Shown piece after piece: positions 23,645 through 30,349 of a stretch of 64,000 nt of DNA. The notes beneath the pieces are model-generated. The model saw nothing but the letters and a program-made list of their open reading frames with translations. It was not told the origin of the DNA and did not search any database. The stretch covers positions 1 through 64,000 of the forward strand of contig NZ_WITC01000031.1 of assembly GCF_009601505.1 (NCBI RefSeq), given 5' to 3'. The position numbers were made by a program, and so were the translations under genes. Source of the stretch: Sinorhizobium terangae. Lineage in GTDB: Bacteria; Pseudomonadota; Alphaproteobacteria; Rhizobiales; Rhizobiaceae. Within the stretch, counting starts at the first letter, position 1. Every line of letters starts with the position of its first letter.

Positions 23645-23723
23645 GCGGATGGCGTCTTTAGAACCCGCGAGTGAAAGAGGCGTCGTCCGACGAGTTGCGA
23701 GTGTGCGACAAGTCTTTATGCGC

Positions 23724-24533
23724 TCAAGGCGTCACGATCCCCTTCACGGCCCAAGCAACGGCTAGGTAGGACCGTGGACCGTCGACATCGCCGTCGAGGT
23801 AGGCAGAACGGACAGCATCGCGAAGCCTCACGCGTGCCCGCTCGTCGAGCGTCGCGACATATTCGGCACCCGGTCCATCCTTGCCAAGGTATGGCGCCCA
23901 GTAATCGTCGAAGGACGCGTACTCCATGCGGATGGCAAGCTCCGCCGTCTCAATGTTGGTGAGGCCGGCTTGACGCCAGGCCGACTCCAACTCGCCCGGC
24001 CGTGTCATGGGGCGGGTGCAGGCGCGCGCCCGAAGCAATCCAGCGGCGGGATCAAGCGCGGCTGCGGTATCCAAGAACACCCGACCGGCAACGAAGCCGC
24101 CGCGAGCGTCCCATACGGTGGCTGCAACCGTCGCTCCAGGTCGCGCGACACGGCGCATTTCTGCCACGGCTCGGTGCGGCTCGGAGACGAAGTGGAGCAT
24201 CAGGAGCGACAGAACCCGGTCGAATGCCGCGTCAGGGAAAGGCAAAGCACATGCGTCGCCGACACGAAAGGAGATACGCGGATCTGAGTTTCTGTGCGTC
24301 GCATGTTCGATGTAGGGTGGCGCGTAGTCGATCCCGCATATAGCCGCCAGGTCGGAGCGCTCGGACAGCAGAAACGTCAAGCTGCCAGTGCCGCAGCCCA
24401 CGTCCAGCACCCGTTCACCGCTCGAGATCCCCGCGAATGCCAGGAACGGAACAGCAAGCCGGCGGCTCCAACGCCCCATCTGCAGCTCGTAACCATTGCC
24501 CGTGCTGGCGTTGAAGGTCGATGCAGCCGTCAT
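23724..24533 (-). CDS. Class I SAM-dependent methyltransferase
   Basis: A 269-residue methyltransferase of the UbiE/Methyltransf_11 type. Motif I is ERVLDVGCGTGSLTFLL (SAM-binding glycines), motif II has ICGIDYAPPYIEHA, and FDRVLSLLMLHFVSEPHRAV is the post-motif strand with the usual region for substrate orientation. The C-terminal 100 residues vary and set the substrate, which is unknown. The start at 24533 has GGAG upstream; an in-frame extension of 100 residues to 24833 looks like noise. It stands alone. Confidence 0.85.
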   Translation of the reverse strand: MTAASTFNASTGNGYELQMGRWSRRLAVPFLAFAGISSGERVLDVGCGTGSLTFLLSERSDLAAICGIDYAPPYIEHATHRNSDPRISFRVGDACALPFPDAAFDRVLSLLMLHFVSEPHRAVAEMRRVARPGATVAATVWDARGGFVAGRVFLDTAAALDPAAGLLRARACTRPMTRPGELESAWRQAGLTNIETAELAIRMEYASFDDYWAPYLGKDGPGAEYVATLDERARVRLRDAVRSAYLDGDVDGPRSYLAVAWAVKGIVTP

Positions 24534-24698
24534 AGCACACTCCAGTAAGCCTTCCGGACCTTTACCAAACAGCCAGGCGTCCACCCCATCGGTGGGACGC
24601 TTGTGGAACGCCATTCTAAGCACAGCGACGAACCCCGTATCCGCCCGCTTCCGACACGCGGTGGGCGGCGCCGGGCGTCGCGCACCAAGGAGAGTTAC

Positions 24699-25052
24699 AT
24701 GTATCCATTCTTGATCAAGTTTGGACTGAAGCAGATCGGCGATAAATTGGGTAAGTCGATGTTCAACGACACCCTCAACCCGGATGAAGCCTATGCGGAT
24801 CGCATAGCGAGAGACTTCGGCATCAATTGGCATGATGCCCGTGACGCGTACCAGCAGAATCCGGGGTTTTGGGAAAAGTCCTACAAGGGTGACCCAAACG
24901 ACCCCCGCAACGCCCCGAAAATGGCGCCGGTCACGCGTACCTCCCGGCTGCTTGCCGCCCCTCCCGGTGCTCCGGAGGGAAGGGGGCTATGGGAGAAACT
25001 GTTTCCGGGACGCGTTTCCCTGAGACGAGCACAGGAAGACTGGCGCGAATAA
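24699..25052 (+). CDS. Hypothetical protein, 117 aa
   Basis: I recognise no family. It begins MYPFLIKFGLKQIGDKLGKS, continues with acidic/aromatic helices (EAYADRIARDFGINWHDARD) and ends LRRAQEDWRE. No membrane span. CCAAGGAGA lies 8 bases before the ATG, in a leader (GCACCAAGGAGA) identical to that of the gene at 14056. Its stop is 11 bases from that of the convergent gene at 25064. Confidence 0.6.
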   Translation: MYPFLIKFGLKQIGDKLGKSMFNDTLNPDEAYADRIARDFGINWHDARDAYQQNPGFWEKSYKGDPNDPRNAPKMAPVTRTSRLLAAPPGAPEGRGLWEKLFPGRVSLRRAQEDWRE

Positions 25053-25063
25053 CCCTAGCGCGG

Positions 25064-25363
25064 TCAAAACCCGCGTGCATAGACGGCATAGGCCGTAAGG
25101 CAAAGCACCCAGAAGACCACAGCGGACCACTTGCCGGCGTCGCGGCTCATCTGATAGCGGCCGTCCTCCCGGCGCTTCAGTCCGAACCAGTTGAAGCCGG
25201 GTTCTTCAAGATAGAAATCGCCGACGACAATCCTGCCGAAGCTCAACAAAGGCACGACGATCCGCGCGGTTCCATAGAGAAAGAACTCGACGACGAGGAG
25301 TTCGAACAAATTGGTGATTGCGGAGAAAGCGGCATCGAGCGCGAAGAGTTTTTTCCTGCTCAT
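25064..25363 (-). CDS. Hypothetical membrane protein (99 aa), paralogue of 25432
   Basis: A 99-residue protein with a hydrophobic first third (ITNLFELLVVEFFLYGTARI), a conserved middle (FNWFGLKRREDGRYQM) and a C-terminal span (WSAVVFWVLCLTAYAVYARG). Two membrane spans flank a cytoplasmic or periplasmic loop. The gene beside it at 25432 encodes a clear copy. No family is recognised. Confidence 0.65.
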   Translation of the reverse strand: MSRKKLFALDAAFSAITNLFELLVVEFFLYGTARIVVPLLSFGRIVVGDFYLEEPGFNWFGLKRREDGRYQMSRDAGKWSAVVFWVLCLTAYAVYARGF

Positions 25364-25431
25364 GTTTCGTTTGCTTCCCGGTTGAGTGGAAAAGTGGGCG
25401 GGCTAGGAGGATGCACGAGGCTCGTCTTGCG

Positions 25432-25756
25432 TCAAAGGCCGCGCGTGAAGGAGACGTAGGCGAGAGCGCAAAGCACCCAGAAAACCACGGCGGCCAACTT
25501 GCTGACGTCGGAATTCATGAGGTAGCGGCCGTCCTCCCGGCGCTTCAGCCCAACCCAGTTGAAGCCGGAATCTTCAATGTAGAAATTGTCGACCACTACT
25601 TTGCCAAAGCTCAGCAGCGGCACGACGATCCGCGCGGTTTCGTAAAGGAAAAACTCGAAGATGAGGGCGCCGATACTGTTCAGGGCAAGCCAGAAGGACG
25701 TCGCACCGCTTCTCGATCGGATGGAAAAAACCGCGCGGAAAATGGGCTTTCTTCAT
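25432..25756 (-). pseudogene. Paralogue of the gene at 25064, start region frameshifted
   Basis: From about 25690 to 25432 one frame encodes FFLYETARIVVPLLSFGKVV, FNWVGLKRREDGRYLM and a final span ending FTRGL, closely matching the neighbour at 25064. Upstream that frame has no ATG and meets a stop. An ATG at 25756 (MKKAHFPRGFF) is in another frame; the two would join by one base change in the T6 tract (A6 on the plus strand near 25727). An internal start at 25623 would give only 63 residues. So it is either a recent pseudogene or a sequencing slip. Confidence 0.6.
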
Positions 25757-25988
25757 ATCGACTTAGCAGCCGTGAACGGCGCAAGCACATCAGAGCCAAG
25801 ATTCGCAGGATCCTCGGATTTCCGCCTCGGAAAAGGAAACCGAAGGTCGACGGCCCGGCGTTTCCAACGATTATCGATGCGCTTCGGATCGAGGCTCAGG
25901 AGAGGCGACATCGTCTCGTCCAGCTGTATGAAGAACTGGTTTCGTTCGGCAGTTGATGACTGGCGGATTGCAGCCGAACGAACCTCAG

Positions 25989-26285
25989 CTAGGCCGCGAC
26001 CTCGAGTTCCGGAATTTCGGCCAGTTCGTCCTCCAAAGCCGCGGCAGCAATTTTTCAAGTCATAGCTCGCCTGAAGGTTCAACCAGTATTCGGGAGTTGT
26101 GCGGAAGAATTTCCCGAGTCGCAGTGCCCTGTCTGCAGTGACAGCGGTTTATTCGGTTGCGAGGCGCTCGATCCGGGTGCGCGGAACCCTGAGCATTTTT
26201 GCCAGAGAGCCTGCACTCATAGTGGCACAAGAAACTCCTCCCGCAGGATTTCGCCCGGGTGGACCGGCGGCAAATTGGAACTCAT
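25989..26285 (-). pseudogene. higA: HigA-family antitoxin gene, multiply broken
   Basis: From the ATG at 26285 (GGAGAG upstream) it reads MSSNLPPVHPGEILREEFLV, the HigA start, then a stop with a frame change near 26219, then GSLAKMLRVPRTRIERLATE (the helix-turn-helix) and an in-frame TAA, then LRLGKFFRTTPEYWLNLQAS and, after one extra A near 26053, the tail LEDELAEIPELEVAA. HigA represses its own operon and neutralises the HigB RNase. No higB is recognisable upstream, so the system is dead here. Confidence 0.8.
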
Positions 26286-26325
26286 GGCTTATCTCTCCGT
26301 GCTCGGAACACACCCTGCTCCTGAA

Positions 26326-26352
26326 GGAATGTATCACGCCACGATACATTCC
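26326..26352. promoter_or_regulatory. Palindrome upstream of the higA relic, probable old operator
   Basis: GGAATGTATC (26326-26335) and GATACATTCC (26343-26352) form a perfect 10-bp inverted repeat with a 7-base spacer. Hig-type antitoxins bind such palindromes at their promoter, so this is likely the remaining operator of the lost higBA unit. Confidence 0.55.
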
Positions 26353-26416
26353 TAAGGCATTGGGTGCCGTAGAATGTCTATGTCCCGTGTAGGGCGTTCC
26401 TAAAGGAAAAATCAAA

Positions 26417-27247
26417 ATGAATAAAACCGTGCCTGCCGGCGCGGCGATTCTGCTCGACTTCATTCGGGAGACCGAGGTCGGACGGAAAGACCGCGCATCT
26501 TATGACGTGATCTATGCCAACAGGCAGAACAGGCTCAAGCAGCCGCTGACGACGATGAGCTTCGGCGATGTCGTCCACGCGCAGGAGGCGTGGTCGAAGA
26601 GCCATGGGTCGAGCGCCGCCGGCGCCTATCAGTTTATGCGGGCGACGCTTCTCGGGTTGGCGAAAGAAATCCCCTCGCTCGAGGGAACCGATGTCTTCAC
26701 GCCGGATCTGCAGGACCGCCTTGGTTTTCACCTCCTGAAGCGCCGTGGTTATCAGGCCTTCGTAACCGGCGAATTGTCGCTCGTCGAATTCGGGAAGCGG
26801 CTGGCGCAGGAGTGGGCGTCGCTGCCGGTGCTGGCCGACACCAGGGGGAATCAGCAGCAGGTGAAGCGCGGGCAATCCTATTACGCCGGCGACGGGCTCA
26901 ACAAGGTCCTGGTCAAGCCGGAGAAGGTCGAAGCTGTGCTGCGTGAGGTGCTGGCCGTCGCGCGTCGTCGCGTAGAGCCCGAAGGGCAAGCGGCCGTGCG
27001 GGCGGCACGGGAGAAAGCCGCGCCGGCATCGCACGCTGCGTCGAAGCGCAGGGCTGTCGCGAGATCCGGGCGCTTCTGGACCTGGCTGCTGACGGCCGGC
27101 GGCAGCCTCGTCACCGCGTTGAAGGAACTCAATCTCGTGACGCTCGACTGGCGGGTGCAACTCGCGATCCTCACCGTGATCGTCGGCTTTGCCGTCTACG
27201 CCATCTCCTCCATGCCGGTGGTGCGCGAGGCGCTGGGTCTCAAGTGA
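26417..27247 (+). CDS. Phage endolysin (lysozyme-like) with C-terminal membrane hairpin
   Basis: A 276-residue protein. Residues 8-170 look like a lysozyme/transglycosylase-type muramidase: LLDFIRETEVGRKD supplies a candidate catalytic Glu, and SKSHGSSAAGAYQFMRATLL is the conserved lysozyme-fold motif. A basic linker (residues 185-220) leads to two hydrophobic stretches near FWTWLLTAGGSLVTAL and VQLAILTVIVGFAVYAISSM, a holin-like hairpin fused to the enzyme. Peptidoglycan is the expected substrate. AAGGA lies before the ATG; its stop overlaps the next gene. It heads a tightly packed lysis cassette. Confidence 0.75.
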   Translation: MNKTVPAGAAILLDFIRETEVGRKDRASYDVIYANRQNRLKQPLTTMSFGDVVHAQEAWSKSHGSSAAGAYQFMRATLLGLAKEIPSLEGTDVFTPDLQDRLGFHLLKRRGYQAFVTGELSLVEFGKRLAQEWASLPVLADTRGNQQQVKRGQSYYAGDGLNKVLVKPEKVEAVLREVLAVARRRVEPEGQAAVRAAREKAAPASHAASKRRAVARSGRFWTWLLTAGGSLVTALKELNLVTLDWRVQLAILTVIVGFAVYAISSMPVVREALGLK

Positions 27248-27249
27248 CG

Positions 27250-27489
27250 ATGTTCTGGGGAAGGATCCTTGCCGGCGGGCTCGTCCTCGCCGCCGCATTT
27301 TGGGCCGTGCTCGCCATCCGAGAGGAGGGGGCACAAGCAGTGAGACACGCAATCGAAAGGCAAAATGATGAAGCTGCAGACCGCGCTGACGCGAAGCGTC
27401 GCGCTTATGATGCCTGCCTTGCTTTTGGCGGGTTGTGGGATTTCGGGGCCGGCCGATGTGACGGGCCTGAGACGCGTCGTCGGCACTGA
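27250..27489 (+). CDS. Inner-membrane spanin-like protein (Rz-like, 79 aa)
   Basis: A 79-residue protein with an N-terminal span (MFWGRILAGGLVLAAAFWAV) and a charged helical outer part (HAIERQNDEAADRADAKRRA), the plan of an i-spanin that joins inner and outer membranes during phage lysis. The ATG at 27250, or a GTG at 27244 overlapping the endolysin stop, starts it. The o-spanin-like gene begins inside it in another frame, an arrangement known for Rz/Rz1 pairs. Spanin assignment is from architecture only. Confidence 0.6.
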   Translation: MFWGRILAGGLVLAAAFWAVLAIREEGAQAVRHAIERQNDEAADRADAKRRAYDACLAFGGLWDFGAGRCDGPETRRRH

Positions 27490-27634
27490 TCTTGCCGGCG
27501 CCCGCGGTGCAACGCAGGCGGACCAACGGCGGATCGACCGCACCGTCGTCGGCCTGTGCGCCGCGGCAGTATGGGCGAAGGCCGAATGCGAAGGACATAG
27601 AGTGGTGGTGATGGGAGCGGGCGGCGATGATTGA
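27368..27634 (+). CDS. Outer-membrane spanin-like lipoprotein (Rz1-like, 88 aa)
   Basis: An 88-residue lipoprotein whose start lies inside the upstream gene in a different frame, overlapping it by about 120 bases. MKLQTALTRSVALMMPALLL leads to the lipobox LLAGC, so the mature protein would be anchored by a lipid. Nested lipoprotein genes like this are the classic Rz1 (o-spanin) layout. AAAGG precedes the ATG. The mature part is longer and less Pro-rich than lambda Rz1. Confidence 0.6.
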   Translation: MKLQTALTRSVALMMPALLLAGCGISGPADVTGLRRVVGTDLAGARGATQADQRRIDRTVVGLCAAAVWAKAECEGHRVVVMGAGGDD

Positions 27635-27962
27635 TGGGAGCGTTCACCAGCAGCTCGGGACGCTGATCGCCGAAGTGAAGAACCTGCGCGAGGATTTTCG
27701 GCGGACCGAAGACCGGGCGGACGCAAGCTTGGCCTCGACGGTCCGCCGCATGGACGAGCTTTTCGAGCGGGTGGGGACGCTTGAAGGGGCGATGTCGCTG
27801 ACCAAGGAGGACATTGCCGATATGAAGCCGGTGACCGAGGACGTGCGCAAATGGAAGCTGATCGGAATGGGCGCGCTCGGCGTCATCGGCATCGGCGGCG
27901 CGGCACTCGGTGTGACCTTTGCGGACGCGGCGAAGCGCATGCTGATGTTGTTGCGCGGCTAG
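27627..27962 (+). CDS. DUF1515 family phage protein
   Basis: A 111-residue protein of the DUF1515 family, found mainly in rhizobial prophages. An N-terminal coiled-coil (QQLGTLIAEVKNLREDFRRT and following) is joined to a C-terminal hydrophobic segment (IGMGALGVIGIGGAALGVTF). Its start overlaps the spanin-like stop by 8 bases, so the whole cassette is translationally coupled. Its role is unknown; a membrane-anchored coiled coil in a lysis cassette could be holin-like or an accessory. Confidence 0.8.
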   Translation: MIDGSVHQQLGTLIAEVKNLREDFRRTEDRADASLASTVRRMDELFERVGTLEGAMSLTKEDIADMKPVTEDVRKWKLIGMGALGVIGIGGAALGVTFADAAKRMLMLLRG

Positions 27963-28246
27963 TCGGTGGGAATGCCGGTGATTCGCTTCGCCCCCGAATT
28001 GGGTGCAAGTGCGCTGCGTTTGGCGGCCGGCAGCGCCCGCCGTGGTCGCGGCGAGCCGGCCGGAATAGGAGAAATTTGGTAGTCCAGGTTGTGTTTCTGT
28101 CGAAACAATCGTTAACCGAGCCTGGCAGCTTAGCTCGGCTCGCGATGGCTGTGGATATCGAGCTCTCTATGTGTCGCTTTCATAAAATTCCATGGATGCG
28201 GTCAAAGCGATTGTGGTTACCTTTTCACCGGGGGAGGGCCACGGGG

Positions 28247-28495
28247 ATGGTGACTGTCGCCGACATCAATCTGACATGGGTGCAGAAGCGGGCGGATGCC
28301 TATTGCGCCAAACTTGGTGACCACGAAATGGGCTTTGTCTTGAAGCGCCAGGCGCGCGGAGACTGGGCCTGGACGATCTGGCATTGCAACGGGACCGGCA
28401 GCGACGATTTCCGTCACGCCACCACGCTCGACGCGGCCCAGGCGCAAGTGCTGGCGGGCGTGAAGGACTGGTTCCGGCGGGCCGGATTCTCCTAA
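28247..28495 (+). CDS. Hypothetical small protein (82 aa)
   Basis: An 82-residue protein that I do not recognise. It is soluble, with VADINLTWVQKRADAYCAKL, the aromatic strand GDWAWTIWHCNGTG and a final helix ending in VKDWFRRAGFS. The layout suggests a small alpha/beta fold. GGGGAGG lies before the ATG at 28247, and the 284 bases between it and the DUF1515 gene hold nothing recognisable. Confidence 0.6.
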   Translation: MVTVADINLTWVQKRADAYCAKLGDHEMGFVLKRQARGDWAWTIWHCNGTGSDDFRHATTLDAAQAQVLAGVKDWFRRAGFS

Positions 28496-28582
28496 GACGA
28501 CGGAACGTTCGCAGGTCAGGCGCGACCCGCTGCCTTCACCTGGAAGCGGCGGCCCGGTCCCGGCTGTTGTAGGCGTGCGCAA

Positions 28583-28894
28583 TCAGTCGAAGTCGAAGAA
28601 ATCATACCTGTAACGCCGGCTGACGAGGCGGAGCGAGCCGTCCGGCTCTACCACGTAGGTCTCATAGACCGTGCGCCCCGCGCGATCGTTGAACTGGTGC
28701 GGCACGATGCTGCCGACCGGCGCCCGCCTAAGCCCTGTCCGCGGCTTGCCGCCGTAGGTGATGCTGCCCGGTATCGGCTCCAGGTAGGGTGAATAGCCGA
28801 AGGTGACCGCGGTGGCCGTGCAGCCGCTCACGCTCGACGCGAGCAGCATGACGGACAGGACCGCGGGCGACATCGCTGGCAGGAGGGGCCTCAT
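28583..28894 (-). CDS. Lipoprotein of a four-member tandem family, copy 1
   Basis: A 103-residue lipoprotein. The signal ends in the lipobox VSGC (Cys25). The mature protein has the family core LEPIPGSITYGGKPRT, then APVGSIVPHQF and the end YETYVVEPDGSLRLVSRRYR. The basic C-terminal strand and conserved GS-Y-G pattern point to a small beta fold in the periplasm facing either membrane. It is the most diverged of the four (28583, 29063, 29376, 29742), all on the minus strand. A perfect EcfG-type promoter lies upstream at 28955-28980. Confidence 0.8.
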   Translation of the reverse strand: MRPLLPAMSPAVLSVMLLASSVSGCTATAVTFGYSPYLEPIPGSITYGGKPRTGLRRAPVGSIVPHQFNDRAGRTVYETYVVEPDGSLRLVSRRYRYDFFDFD

Positions 28895-28954
28895 GGTGTT
28901 TTCTCATCGCTCGAAGTGAGGCTGAAGCGCCTTAAGCGTCGGCCGGTCGCAAAC

Positions 28955-28980
28955 AACGCGTTTTAAATGTGCAGGGTTCC
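28955..28980 (-). promoter_or_regulatory. EcfG/RpoE2-type general stress promoter
   Basis: On the minus strand GGAAC (28976-28980), 17 bases, CGTT (28955-28958): a perfect match, about 60 bases upstream of the lipoprotein start at 28894. Confidence 0.75.
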
Positions 28981-29062
28981 GTGCCGCGTCCTTGGACTAC
29001 CCATGCCCCAGCCGCCGGCCGCCGAACAGCACGTGATGTCCGGCGACATTGCTTTTGCCATC

Positions 29063-29338
29063 CTAGCGGCGAGAGTGCCTCGTGATAAAGTCATAATCTA
29101 TGTGGCGGCGGATCAGCTTCAGCGAGCGGTCCGGTTGGATCACATAGGTTTCCCGGGCCAGTCCGCCTTGAGTGAAGAACTGGTGCGGCACGATGCTGCC
29201 GACCGGCGCCTTGGTGAGTTTCGTGCGTGGCTGGCCGCCATAGGTGATGCTGCCGGGGATCGGCTCCAGCTCCGGCGCGGTGGTGGTGCAGGCCGCAAGA
29301 AGGAGCGCGGCTGCGCAGGCGATCGAGCCAAGTTTCAT
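29063..29338 (-). CDS. Lipoprotein of a four-member tandem family, copy 2
   Basis: A 91-residue lipoprotein. MKLGSIACAAALLLAACTTT has the lipobox LLAAC. The core follows the family order: LEPIPGSITYGGQPRTKLTK, APVGSIVPHQFF, then ETYVIQPDRSLKLIRRHIDY. It lacks the short N-terminal insert (VGYGRY-type) of copies 3 and 4. The start at 29338 is set by the signal peptide. Confidence 0.8.
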   Translation of the reverse strand: MKLGSIACAAALLLAACTTTAPELEPIPGSITYGGQPRTKLTKAPVGSIVPHQFFTQGGLARETYVIQPDRSLKLIRRHIDYDFITRHSRR

Positions 29339-29375
29339 CGTGGCGCCCCTCGGTAATGCCTTGGCGTACCGGACA

Positions 29376-29675
29376 TCAACGGTCCATGTCGCCGAAGATA
29401 TCGTAGTCGATGCGACGGCCGACAAGCCGCAGCGAGCGGTCGGGTTCGATCACATAGGTCTCGTAGACCTTGTGGCCGAAACTATCGAAGAACTGATGCG
29501 GCACGATGCTGCCGACCGGCGCCTTGGTCAGCCTCGTGCGCGGTTGGCCGCCATAGGTGATGCTGCCGGGGATGGGCTCGAGATAGCGTCCGTAGCCGAC
29601 CGACGGCGGCCGAGCGGTAGTCGAGCAGGCGCACAGCAGAAGGGCGGCAAAAAGGGTGGGCAAGGCATCTTTCAT
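29376..29675 (-). CDS. Lipoprotein of a four-member tandem family, copy 3
   Basis: A 99-residue lipoprotein with lipobox LLCAC after MKDALPTLFAAL. The mature part reads PPSVGYGRYLEPIPGSITYG, APVGSIVPHQFFDSFGHKVY and ETYVIEPDRSLRLVGRRIDY. It shares all core motifs with copy 4, so these two are the youngest duplicates. Confidence 0.8.
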   Translation of the reverse strand: MKDALPTLFAALLLCACSTTARPPSVGYGRYLEPIPGSITYGGQPRTRLTKAPVGSIVPHQFFDSFGHKVYETYVIEPDRSLRLVGRRIDYDIFGDMDR

Positions 29676-29741
29676 GGCGATACTCTCATTCCATTTGTGA
29701 GAAACGGCGCGGAGAAACCGTGCGCGGTTTCCTTATCCCAC

Positions 29742-30032
29742 TTACCGGTCGGTCATAAGATCATAGTCGATACGGCGGCTTATAAGCCGCAGAGAGCGGT
29801 CGGGCTCGATAACGTAAGTTTCGGAGACCTGGCGGCCGAAACTGTCGCGGAACCGGTGCGGCACGATGCTGCCGACGGGCGCCTTGGTCAGCCTCGTGCG
29901 GGGCTGGCCGCCATAGGTGATGCTGCCCGGAATGGGTTCGAGATTGCGCGAGTAGCCAACTGAGGGCGGGGCGGTGGAAGCACAGGCGGCGAGCAGGAGA
30001 CCCGCGCAAATGGCGGGCAGGGCGGTCTTCAT
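29742..30032 (-). CDS. Lipoprotein of a four-member tandem family, copy 4
   Basis: A 96-residue lipoprotein with lipobox LLAAC (MKTALPAICAGLLLAAC). The mature part has PPSVGYSRNLEPIPGSITYG, APVGSIVPHRFRDSFGRQVS and ETYVIEPDRSLRLISRRIDY. It is the promoter-distal member by position but first in the direction of transcription. The shared opening PIPGSITYGG is nearly invariant in the four and is not a motif I can name. Confidence 0.8.
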   Translation of the reverse strand: MKTALPAICAGLLLAACASTAPPSVGYSRNLEPIPGSITYGGQPRTRLTKAPVGSIVPHRFRDSFGRQVSETYVIEPDRSLRLISRRIDYDLMTDR

Positions 30033-30349
30033 GGCTGCGTTTTCCTTGGCTCCGGCGATTGCGCCCCCTCCGTTGCGCGAAGGCCCGTTGGTACACGCTA
30101 AACTGGCTGCGACATCATATTCCTTCTTCAACAACGGTCAAAGGAACCAACGAGTTTCGGTTGAGTTTCTGGTAATCCACAGCGCTGCGACATGAATCTG
30201 TCGGTATTTCAGTTGCATTCGATAGACGCTTTGGACGATGTAGTGGATCAGACTCGCCGCTGCGTGTTTTTATTCCTTCAGTCGATTTCGGTTTGGGGGG
30301 AAATGCAGTAGAGGCTTTCGTACGATCCGCGTTGCTTCAGGTACAGCTC
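30033..30349. other. Intergenic region between divergent genes
   Basis: This 317-base space separates the lipoprotein array from the SLC13 gene. GGAAC occurs at 30145 on the plus strand with AGTT 16 bases later, a poor EcfG match that I do not call. No other structure seen. Confidence 0.4.

Noticed and set aside
30145..30170. GGAAC with AGTT upstream of the SLC13 gene
   Set aside because: Second box differs from CGTT and the site lies 180 bases from the start.
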